The notes under the pieces were generated by a model that worked only from the letters and a program-made list of their open reading frames with translations, was not told the origin of the DNA and made no database searches. A stretch of DNA of 10,969 nucleotides, from positions 1 to 10,969 of the forward strand of contig PLGA01000193.1 in the NCBI GenBank assembly GCA_003139735.1, given 5' to 3'. How positions within the stretch are numbered: position 1 is the stretch's first letter; every line of letters starts with the position of its first letter. The position numbers and the translations under genes are program-made. Source of the stretch: Bryobacterales bacterium. Lineage in GTDB: Bacteria; Acidobacteriota; Terriglobia; Bryobacterales; Bryobacteraceae. This document shows, piece by piece, positions 1 through 6,489 of the stretch.

Positions 1-265
1 GCACGTGATTGGTTCGCACGTGGGCCGCCAGCAGACTCCAGCCACGATGCACGCACACCTCCTGAATCGACCCCAGCACCGCATCGCGACGGATCTGGTC
101 CAGGCGATAGGGAGCTTGGTCCATCAGTTCCGCCTCGAAAGCGACGCGCGCGGGATCTGCCTCCAGGATCGGGGTTCCAGGGGCATTGTGCCGGCGGTCG
201 ACGGAGCCGGATATGCCGCCGTGCAGGTGGCCTCCGTAGCAGGCAAAGGTGATCAGGTAAACCAC
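1..265 (-). CDS. REP-associated (IS200-like, Y1/HUH) transposase, N-terminal part, cut by the window edge
   Basis: This is the first 88 codons of a gene that continues past the left edge. The protein opens VVYLITFACYGGHLHG, followed by a charged stretch containing GSVDRRHNAPG (about residues 20-30) and ending GWSLLAAHVRTNHV. The final His is the first residue of the HUH (His-x-His) metal-binding motif of Y1 transposases, which normally reads NHVH; the second His and the catalytic Tyr would lie outside the window. Y1 enzymes of this sort (RAYTs, known for nicking and moving single-stranded REP hairpins) are usually single-copy and often domesticated. Start: GTG at 265 is chosen because homologous proteins begin about here. 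The frame stays open upstream through the repeat to an ATG at 382, which would add repeat-encoded residues and is disfavoured. There is no strong Shine-Dalgarno; only GGGG lies about 8 nt upstream. Family assignment is fairly sure; activity cannot be judged from this fragment. Confidence 0.72.
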   Translation of the reverse strand, partial: MVYLITFACYGGHLHGGISGSVDRRHNAPGTPILEADPARVAFEAELMDQAPYRLDQIRRDAVLGSIQEVCVHRGWSLLAAHVRTNHV

Positions 266-284
266 TGGATATGCCCCAAATTCT

Positions 285-344
285 ACCGCTCCCTTACGGT
301 CGCGGCTCTGCCCGGTCGCGGCTCTGCCCGGTCGCGGCTCTGCC
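285..344. repeat. REP-like dispersed repeat with three tandem 16-bp units, next to the transposase 5' end
   Basis: Positions 285-310 match positions 7271-7296 at 25 of 26 bases (mismatch T295 versus C7281). The 3' part, CGGTCGCGGCTCTGCC, is present as three perfect head-to-tail copies at 297-312, 313-328 and 329-344. The copy lies 20 bp upstream of the transposase start codon at 265. This is a single arm with no partner inverted arm here, unlike the copy pair at 7270-7342. A plausible reading is a REP-type element recognised by the neighbouring RAYT-type enzyme, with the extra units arising by replication slippage; recognition is an inference. Confidence 0.75.
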
Positions 345-420
345 TGAAGTACTACGCTAGGATTCTGTCGATTGGCCGCCATTTCCGTAAATCGCGCACT
401 TCTATGTCGCGCACCCTATC

Positions 421-449
421 GTTCACCGGTGGATCGCGCCTGATATAAT
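421..449 (+). promoter_or_regulatory. Extended -10 promoter of the M16 peptidase gene
   Basis: A perfect extended -10, TGATATAAT, spans 441-449 (TATAAT at 444-449). With a 17-bp spacer the -35 position (421-426) reads GTTCAC, which is weak, as is common for extended -10 promoters. Transcription would start near 456, giving a leader of about 22 nt. An 8-bp direct repeat, TCGCGCAC, lies just upstream at 392-399 and 407-414. Confidence 0.55.
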
Positions 450-477
450 CGGGACCGGAATCCAGGGAAGGTGAAGC

Positions 478-3222
478 ATGCGTCTGAGAAGGTTCTTGCC
501 GGTTCCCATAGCCCTTGCCGTTCTGGCAATTGCGGCTTTTTCGCAGACACTCCCACCAGGCGTTCAAAAAGTGACCTCCGTCGAGGGCATCGCGGAGTAC
601 GCATTTCCGAACGGCCTGCACGTCCTGCTCGATCCGGACAACTCAAAACCGAAGATTACGGTAAATGTGGTCTATCTGGTCGGCTCGCGCAACGAAGGCT
701 ACGGCGAGACCGGCATGGCGCACCTGCTGGAGCACATGGTCTTCAAGACGACCAAGTCCGGCAGGGAGCTTTTTAAGGAGCTGACCGACCGCACCGGCGG
801 CGGCAACTTCAACGGCACGACCAACTACGACCAGACCATGTATTTCGAGACGTTCAATGCCTCGGATGAAAACCTGCGCTGGGCCCTGGGACTGGAAGCC
901 GACCGCATGGTCAACATGACCATGGAGAAGAAGGATCTGGACACCGAAATGACGGTGGTGCGGAACGAGATGGAGTCTGGCGAGAACAGCCCGATGAACG
1001 TTCTCGAGGAGCGCGTCCTGGCTGCGGCCTACAATTTCCACAATTATGGCAAGACCGTCATCGGCAACCGCACCGATGTCGAACGGGTTCCCGTCGAGAA
1101 CCTGGCCGTTTTTTACCGCAAGTACTATCAGCCCGACAACGCCGTTCTGGTCATCGCCGGCCAGTTCGACGAATCGAAGGCCCTGGCCGAAGTGGCGCAA
1201 ACCGTGGGCGCCATCCCGAAGCCGCAGCGCGCGCTGACGCAGCCCTACACCGTGGAGCCGACGCAGGAGGGCGAGCGGTTCGTCACGCTGCGGCGGGTTG
1301 GAGACATCCAGGTGGTCCTGGCGGTCTACCACACGCCGGCGGCCTTGCACCCGGACCAGGCGCCCCTTGACGTGCTCTCGCAGGTGCTCGGCGCCCCCCA
1401 AACGGGCCGGCTGTACAAGGCTTTAGTGGACACCAAGAAGGCCGTTGCCGCCGGCTTCGGCTCGCGCTCGATGCACGATCCGGGCTTCGCCATGGCGTAC
1501 GCGCAGCTCAAGCCGGACCAATCGATCGACGATGTCCAGCAGATCCTGCTCAAGACCGTGGAGGGCCTCGCGGATCAGCCGCCCACCCAGGAGGAAGTCG
1601 ACCGCGCGAAGAGCCGGATCCTCAAGAACGACGAACTCCTGCTGACCAACACGCAATCCGTTGCCCTGAACCTGGGCGGGTACGCGGGCGACGGCGCATG
1701 GCGCGTGTTCTTCCTCAACCGCGACGAGATCGCGAAAGTCACGCCCGCCGATGTGACGCGTGTGGCGAAGGCCTATCTGAAATCTTCCAACCGCACGCTT
1801 GGGGAGTTCCTTCCAACCAAGACCCCGGACCGCTCTGAGATTCCCCCCACGCCGGACGCCACCGCCCGGCTGAAGGATTACAAGGGCGGCGGGACCGTCC
1901 AGCAAGGCGAAGCGTTCGACCCGACGCCCAAGAACATCGAGAGCCGCGTGACCCGCGTCACGCTGCCCAACGGGCTGAAGTTGATCATGCTCGCGAAGAA
2001 GACGCGCGGCGGAACGGTAAGCGCCTTCATGAACATCCGTTTCGGCGACGAGAAATCGCTGTTCGGCAAGGAGACCGCCGCATCCATGGCCGGCGATCTT
2101 CTGATGCGCGGTACAAAGAACAAGACCAAACAGCAGATTCAGGATGAAACCGACCGCCTGAAGGCGCAGATCATCGTGACCGGCGGAGGAACCGGCGCGT
2201 CCGCCAGGGTCCAGACGCTCGAAGCCAACCTGGCCGACTCGTTGCGCCTGGTGCGGGAACTTCTGCGCGAGCCGGCGTTCCCGGAAGCCGAGTTTGAGAC
2301 GTCCCGCCAGCAGCGCATCGCCAGATACGAAAGCGCCAAGAGCGAACCCACCACCCTCGCCTCGCTGGAGTTGAGCCGTCACATGAACGCCATCTACCCG
2401 CGCGGCGATGTGCGTTACACCTCGACCATCGACGAACAAATCGAGGACGCCAAGGCCGTCACGCTGGACGACGCACGCAAATTCTACGGGCAATTTTATG
2501 GCGTGGGAGAAGGCGAGATCGCCATCAGCGGCCAGTTCGACCCGGCGCAGATCCAGAAGCTCGTCGCGGATCTCTTCGGCGATTGGAAGAGCCCCGCCCA
2601 TTACGAACGCGTGCCGGAGTCCTACCGGACCGTGGATGCGATCAACCACAACATCGAGACGCCGGATAAGGCGAATGCGTACTTCCTGGCCGGGGAGCTC
2701 ATGAAGATGACGGACGCGGACCCGGACTACCCGGCGGTAATCGTCGCAAACCTGATCTTCGGCGGTTCTCCCAACTCAAGGATGTTCCAGCGCATCCGCG
2801 TCAAGGACGGCTTGAGCTACGGCGCGTCCTCAAATATCTCCGTCCCCACGAAGGACGATGCAGGCAGGTTTTCCGCAACGGCCATCGCGGCGCCCCAGAA
2901 CATGCCTAAGGTGGAGGCCGCCTTCCAGGAGGAACTGGCCAGGGCCCTGAAGGACGGATTCACCGCCGACGAGGTGGAAAAAGCCAAGAAAACATGGCTT
3001 GACGAACGCGCCCAGGCCCGTACGGAGGATGCGTCCATCGCCAACCTCCTGGTTGCTCGCGAACGCTGGGGCCGAACCATGGATTGGGATGCCAAGCTGG
3101 AAGCGGCCGTCGCCGCGCTCACGCCCCAGCAGGTTAACGAGGCCTTTCGCCGGCACGTCAATCCGGCCGCTCTGAGCCTGGTCAAGGGCGGCGATTTCAA
3201 GAAGGCCGACGTGTATCGATAA
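478..3222 (+). CDS. Secreted two-domain M16 family zinc metallopeptidase
   Basis: The 914-residue protein is a pitrilysin/insulinase-type (M16) peptidase that would cleave peptides in the periplasm or outside the cell. A signal peptide covers about residues 1-22 (basic MRLRR, then a hydrophobic core, then AFSQ). The N-terminal half carries the inverted zinc motif HLLEH (His82, Glu85, His86) and a distal ligand Glu164 in RNEMES, so it looks catalytically complete. The C-terminal half (from about residue 480) repeats the M16 fold: its HxxEH position reads ASMAGDLL (about 535-542), so it is non-catalytic. It keeps the Arg774/Tyr781 pair (RIRVKDGLSY) typical of the partner half that binds substrate. 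The two halves should form the usual clamshell in one chain. The ATG at 478 is well supported by the ribosome binding site AGGGAAGGTG at 464-473 and by the promoter upstream. It converges on the esterase gene with only 12 bp between stops. The natural substrate cannot be told from sequence. Confidence 0.95.
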   Translation: MRLRRFLPVPIALAVLAIAAFSQTLPPGVQKVTSVEGIAEYAFPNGLHVLLDPDNSKPKITVNVVYLVGSRNEGYGETGMAHLLEHMVFKTTKSGRELFKELTDRTGGGNFNGTTNYDQTMYFETFNASDENLRWALGLEADRMVNMTMEKKDLDTEMTVVRNEMESGENSPMNVLEERVLAAAYNFHNYGKTVIGNRTDVERVPVENLAVFYRKYYQPDNAVLVIAGQFDESKALAEVAQTVGAIPKPQRALTQPYTVEPTQEGERFVTLRRVGDIQVVLAVYHTPAALHPDQAPLDVLSQVLGAPQTGRLYKALVDTKKAVAAGFGSRSMHDPGFAMAYAQLKPDQSIDDVQQILLKTVEGLADQPPTQEEVDRAKSRILKNDELLLTNTQSVALNLGGYAGDGAWRVFFLNRDEIAKVTPADVTRVAKAYLKSSNRTLGEFLPTKTPDRSEIPPTPDATARLKDYKGGGTVQQGEAFDPTPKNIESRVTRVTLPNGLKLIMLAKKTRGGTVSAFMNIRFGDEKSLFGKETAASMAGDLLMRGTKNKTKQQIQDETDRLKAQIIVTGGGTGASARVQTLEANLADSLRLVRELLREPAFPEAEFETSRQQRIARYESAKSEPTTLASLELSRHMNAIYPRGDVRYTSTIDEQIEDAKAVTLDDARKFYGQFYGVGEGEIAISGQFDPAQIQKLVADLFGDWKSPAHYERVPESYRTVDAINHNIETPDKANAYFLAGELMKMTDADPDYPAVIVANLIFGGSPNSRMFQRIRVKDGLSYGASSNISVPTKDDAGRFSATAIAAPQNMPKVEAAFQEELARALKDGFTADEVEKAKKTWLDERAQARTEDASIANLLVARERWGRTMDWDAKLEAAVAALTPQQVNEAFRRHVNPAALSLVKGGDFKKADVYR

Positions 3223-3239
3223 TAGGCTGCGTTCCTATT
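3221..3239. other. Small hairpin overlapping both convergent stop codons
   Basis: AATAGG (3221-3226) and CCTATT (3234-3239) are perfect inverted 6-mers around a 7-nt loop. The hairpin overlaps the TAA of the M16 gene (3220-3222) and the TAG of the esterase gene (3237-3235 on the minus strand). It is short, AT-rich and has no U-tract, so it is at best a weak termination or pausing element, and it may be chance. Confidence 0.2.
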
Positions 3240-4785
3240 GGCTTGCGCAGACGAAGCTGGCAGCCTGGCGGATGTCTCCGGAGCCCCGGTACTTCGCCGC
3301 CTGTGGATACGGGCACACGGGGCGCTCGGTGTCTACGCCGCCCGGCCTGCCGCTCGCGACAATCGACTCGGGAGCAGTCCCCTGCTCGACCCATTTCACC
3401 AGCGCGTCCATTCCGCTGAATCTGACCAGCCCCGGACCGCCTCCGCAATGCGCCATTCCGGGAATCATGAATAGCCGGTAGAAACCATCGGTTTCGCTCT
3501 CGACGGCGGCCGCCGTCGCCTTGGCGCCGGCATCGCGCTGGCGGCGCGCCAGCACCGCTTCCCGATAATTGACGGCCTCGCCCGGCGGCACCAGTGAGTC
3601 GGCCCAGCCGTGGTACACGATCAGCTTGTGCCCGCGCGATTGAAACCTTCTCAAATCGGGATTGAGCGCGTTCACCACGGGGCCCAACCGGGCGGCCATG
3701 CGGGCATAATCCCGATCGAAGTCGAAGGTCCGCCAGTTCCAATCCGCGCCCAGGGCCCACTTGAAAATCGCCTCATAAGGCGGCGGGGCGGTCCTGCCGG
3801 GAGCGGGACCGAACTGCTTCCAATCGAGTTCGCTGCCAGGCGGAACACCGGGATAGATCTGTTCCTTCGTGCGCGGATTCACGGGGCCGGCATAAACGCT
3901 GCGCACGGCTTGAACCTGAGCCGCGGTCAGGCAGGCGTCCGAATCCGCGCCCTTGCATTCCAGCGTCGCCGGGTCGAAGTGGCACTGGCGCGGGTCGGCG
4001 ATGAGGCCGTCCTTGAGTCCGTCGGCCGCGTCGCATGCCGCGAGCACGGCGGAAGCCAGCAGCGAGAGCTTGGAAGCCGGAAGATAGTCGGCCGGCTCGC
4101 GTTCGGTCACCACGTAATTCCACAAAATGCTGGTGTGGACGCCGGTGCGGTTGTTGGCGGCCGCCCCGCCCAGGATTCCGTCGTAGTCGTCCGGAAAACG
4201 TTGCGCTTCCATCAGAGCCTGCTCACCGCCGGTCGAGCAGCCTGAAAAGTAGGACTCCTTGGGCGAAGACGCGTAATAAGCCTTGATGAGAGCCTTCGAA
4301 ACCACCGTCATCTCGTGCGTGGAGCGATAACCCCAGTCGGCCCATTTCTCGGGATGGCCGGCGAAGGCGCTGGCATCCGAGCCGGCGGGAGGACGCATTC
4401 CCATGTCCGTATTGGCCACCGCGAAGCCGCGGCGGAGTTCCCCGGCCAACGATCCCCAACCGATCCCGCCCGCGAAACCGCCGTTGCCCGTGCCCTCGAA
4501 GCGAGAGTTCCAGCCGGATTCGGGCATCCAGATCTCCACCAGGATGTTGGAGTCGCTTGTAGGCGTCAGTGTGGCCGCCACCCGGCAAAACGCAGGCAGG
4601 TTCTGGATCGGCGCTCCGGATGGGGGCGCGAAGGTTCCCGCCGGGACACGCGCCGCGGTCGTGACGGTCGTGTGGGGCAATTTCAACTGCGCCAGGCTTT
4701 CGCACGTAGCGGCGGCGGCTGGCCACTCTAAAGCCAGCACGGAAACCGCGAACAGCCAGGGAATGGGGCGATACGTGCCGTTCAT
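3235..4785 (-). CDS. Secreted tannase/feruloyl esterase family hydrolase
   Basis: This 516-residue alpha/beta hydrolase belongs to the tannase/feruloyl-esterase family, which cleaves aromatic carboxylic esters such as galloyl, feruloyl or related esters. A signal peptide (about residues 1-26, ending WPAAAA) exports it. The family's CS-D-HC signature is complete: Ser184 in GCSTGG with Cys183 before it, Asp396 in YHGWADSLVPP, and His446-Cys447 in GMAHCGGG. Cys183 and Cys447 are expected to form the disulfide joining nucleophile and His. A calcium-binding loop, CDAADGLKDGLI (251-262), sits in the inserted lid region, and several further Cys suggest the usual extra disulfides. Start: ATG at 4785 has a clear AGGAG at 4794-4790. 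The frame is open upstream to a GTG at 4962, but that would put 59 residues before the signal peptide. It is codirectional with the FecR-like gene 204 bp upstream. The exact ester substrate is unknown; the same fold also includes MHETase. Confidence 0.93.
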   Translation of the reverse strand: MNGTYRPIPWLFAVSVLALEWPAAAATCESLAQLKLPHTTVTTAARVPAGTFAPPSGAPIQNLPAFCRVAATLTPTSDSNILVEIWMPESGWNSRFEGTGNGGFAGGIGWGSLAGELRRGFAVANTDMGMRPPAGSDASAFAGHPEKWADWGYRSTHEMTVVSKALIKAYYASSPKESYFSGCSTGGEQALMEAQRFPDDYDGILGGAAANNRTGVHTSILWNYVVTEREPADYLPASKLSLLASAVLAACDAADGLKDGLIADPRQCHFDPATLECKGADSDACLTAAQVQAVRSVYAGPVNPRTKEQIYPGVPPGSELDWKQFGPAPGRTAPPPYEAIFKWALGADWNWRTFDFDRDYARMAARLGPVVNALNPDLRRFQSRGHKLIVYHGWADSLVPPGEAVNYREAVLARRQRDAGAKATAAAVESETDGFYRLFMIPGMAHCGGGPGLVRFSGMDALVKWVEQGTAPESIVASGRPGGVDTERPVCPYPQAAKYRGSGDIRQAASFVCASQ

Positions 4786-4789
4786 GTAT

Positions 4790-4794
4790 CTCCT
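4790..4794 (-). promoter_or_regulatory. Ribosome binding site fixing the esterase start
   Basis: On the minus strand AGGAG is followed by ATAC and then the ATG at 4785. It is the only good Shine-Dalgarno near this frame and places the start directly before a typical signal peptide, against the longer open frame reaching 4962. Confidence 0.7.
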
Positions 4795-4853
4795 GCTGTT
4801 GGTCGAAACGCTGCTGCGCCTGCTGGTTGGCCGCATGAAACCTGTAGCGTTCT

Positions 4854-4878
4854 CGCATACGCCGCCGGGCGCATACGC
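4854..4878. repeat. Pair of 9-bp direct repeats upstream of the esterase gene (possible operator)
   Basis: CGCATACGC occurs at 4854-4862 and again at 4870-4878, 16 bp apart, flanked by CGTTC (4848-4852) and GAACG (4879-4883) in inverted orientation. The block lies about 70-95 bp upstream of the esterase start, in the otherwise featureless 204-bp gap (4786-4989) below the FecR-like gene. No convincing -35/-10 pair was found in that gap. A regulator-binding role is only a guess. Confidence 0.25.
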
Positions 4879-4989
4879 GAACGATGCGACGCTGCCGGTG
4901 GCCGCGCTGATGCTCATCCTGAGTTTCACAACGCGGCGCGGGACGTAGGCCCCGGGAAACACGGGCTTCCATGCGCCGGAGAATCCAGG

Positions 4990-6270
4990 TTACGGGATGC
5001 TGGCGGCCGAACCGGACGAGCCGCTGAAGGCTCCGGCGGCGGCCAAACCGCCAACGACGCCGACAATAGCTACACCGCCCACGATTCCGATAACCGCGAG
5101 GCTGGACAGACCCCCGGTGGCGGCCCCGCCGCTTGCGCCGGCAATACCGCCCCCACCGGCCGCGGCAATCGCGGCAGCGGCAGCGGCGGCGGACGCAACG
5201 TTTCGGGAGCGAATGGTCGCATTCCCGTTAAGGTTCCCGAAGTGCGCAACAACGTGCATTTGTACGTCGCCGGCCACCTTGTTTGGAAAGATTCCCTGCG
5301 CCACGGCGCGCCCGGCGTTGTCAGTCATTACGCTCAGGGAATGGGCGCCATTCGCGAAGACGCCGCCCGGACCGCTATCGGGCAGGATGAAGGTAACCAA
5401 CGCTCCGGCAACCGGCCTGTGGTTCTCGTCATTCACCTGAACCGCGGCTTCCCGCGCCACGCGCTGGCGGATATCGTTGATGGCTCCTTCTCCCTCGAGA
5501 ATCGAAATATCCAATCTCGCGGGCGCAGGTCCCTGAGCGGCTCCGGCCGCGCCGGTGGGAAGCGCATAGGCGGCGGTCTCAATCGTGGCTACCTGGATGG
5601 CCTGCGAAACGCCGGTCGCGACGGCAGCCCCCGGAACGCCCGCGCCCCCGACTTTCACGGACTGGCCCGTGCGGCCCGCGAGCGCCGGCCCCCGCAATTC
5701 ATACCTGACCGCGGTGTTTTGATCGGTCAAGTAGAATTTGCCATTACTCGATTCCAGCTTGCCGGTCGCCATGAAGGTGGATGCGCCGGCCGCGTGGGGA
5801 TCGAATGCAAGCGCCATGCCGGGACGCACGCTGGCCACAAGCACGCCGGCAGAGCTGCGAACTTCCGCGGCGCCACCCTGCGCGGCAACGGAAACGCGGT
5901 TTGGAGCGGAGATTTCCACCTGCACGACGGACTCCCTTACCGCGGGAGCGATGCGTAAGCTGACGGCCTCCACGGACTGACCTTGGGCCGCGGAAAGGGT
6001 CTCGGAACCCTGCTCAAGCACGGTGTGGTCGTGGAAAATGCGCGCTCGCGATGCGGGCATGAGAGTCAATTGGCCGTCGGCGAGCTGAACGATGGAGCGG
6101 GCATCGCCGGTCTCCACGACATCGCCCTCGAAAAGCGTACTATTGCCATGGATTTCCGAGCCATTAACACGGAACTGCTGCGGGGATCTGACCGTCCCGA
6201 TGGAGGAAGGGGCCCCCGTCAAGAGGAGGAGGCATCCTGTAATAAGGCAAGCGGCCGTCACTCTAAACAT
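4990..6270 (-). CDS. Exported FecR-like domain and Big-1 (Ig-like) domain protein with Gly/Ala-rich C-terminal membrane segment
   Basis: The 426-residue form has an export signal or anchor at 1-24 (MFRVTAACLITGCLLLLTGA). A FecR-like beta region follows at about 27-155 (FRVNGSEIHGNSTLFEGDVVET, then QLADGQLTLMP). A linker leads to a Big-1/invasin-type Ig domain at about 252-358 (ARLDISILEGEGAINDIRQ, then RPVAGALVTFILPDSGPGGVF, then TDNAGRAVAQG). The tail is an Ala run, a Gly run and a hydrophobic helix (about 388-414). The order fits an envelope-bound surface or matrix protein; FecR domains outside sigma-factor signalling are common in such proteins. No function is known. The start is uncertain: ATG 6270 directly precedes the hydrophobic signal but has no Shine-Dalgarno, whereas ATG 6435 has a strong AAGGA (6445-6441) and would add 55 residues of low-bias, Pro-rich sequence. 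I prefer 6270 on signal position and codon use. ITGC at 10-13 resembles a lipobox but sits mid-hydrophobic core. Confidence 0.82.
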   Translation of the reverse strand: MFRVTAACLITGCLLLLTGAPSSIGTVRSPQQFRVNGSEIHGNSTLFEGDVVETGDARSIVQLADGQLTLMPASRARIFHDHTVLEQGSETLSAAQGQSVEAVSLRIAPAVRESVVQVEISAPNRVSVAAQGGAAEVRSSAGVLVASVRPGMALAFDPHAAGASTFMATGKLESSNGKFYLTDQNTAVRYELRGPALAGRTGQSVKVGGAGVPGAAVATGVSQAIQVATIETAAYALPTGAAGAAQGPAPARLDISILEGEGAINDIRQRVAREAAVQVNDENHRPVAGALVTFILPDSGPGGVFANGAHSLSVMTDNAGRAVAQGIFPNKVAGDVQMHVVAHFGNLNGNATIRSRNVASAAAAAAAIAAAGGGGIAGASGGAATGGLSSLAVIGIVGGVAIVGVVGGLAAAGAFSGSSGSAASIP

Positions 6271-6280
6271 AACGGATAGA

Positions 6281-6309
6281 AGAGTACCATCGCGGCGCGC
6301 GAATGTCAA
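6281..6309 (-). promoter_or_regulatory. Candidate promoter of the FecR-like gene, implying a near-leaderless mRNA
   Basis: On the minus strand a consensus -35, TTGACA (6309-6304), is followed after 17 bp by TACTCT (6286-6281), which matches TATAAT at only 3 of 6 positions. Transcription would begin near 6273-6277, a few bases before the ATG at 6270, which would explain why that start lacks a ribosome binding site. If this promoter is real, the upstream start at 6435 could not be used from this transcript. Confidence 0.4.
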
Positions 6310-6489
6310 TTGCTTCGAGCGGTCCAGTGGATGTACGGTGACTGGAAAAACCGGGCCGTCTAGTCGTCCTGAAACTACGGTCGGGCGGCGGTCACCGTTG
6401 TCAGGTGGATCTGCTGGGGCGATTGCTGGTTTCATCGATATCCTTCTTTGTATTCATCGGCATTCTTCCGTGTATCATTAGGTTGAACC

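Noticed and set aside
297..344. CRISPR-like array
   Set aside because: The three 16-bp units abut one another with no spacers, and no cas gene is nearby.
5..448. Open frame on the plus strand, 147 codons, across the left edge, the repeat and the M16 promoter region
   Set aside because: It runs antisense to the transposase reading frame, crosses the repeat and promoter, and its product resembles nothing. The minus strand carries a recognisable Y1 protein.
1423..2649. 408-codon minus-strand frame inside the M16 gene
   Set aside because: The plus-strand frame encodes a well-formed M16 peptidase over this stretch; long antisense frames are expected in GC-rich coding DNA.
4786..4962. N-terminal extension of the esterase to a GTG at 4962
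   Set aside because: It would bury the signal peptide behind 59 residues and ignores the AGGAG directly before ATG 4785.
6335..6398. 8-bp inverted repeat ACGGTGAC/GTCACCGT in the divergent gap
   Set aside because: The arms are separated by 48 nt and have no relation to the candidate promoter; probably chance.
6473..6478. TATCAT as the -10 of the DUF1080 gene
   Set aside because: No acceptable -35 lies 16-18 bp upstream (a TTGTAT sits 19 bp away) and the implied leader would be only about 5 nt.
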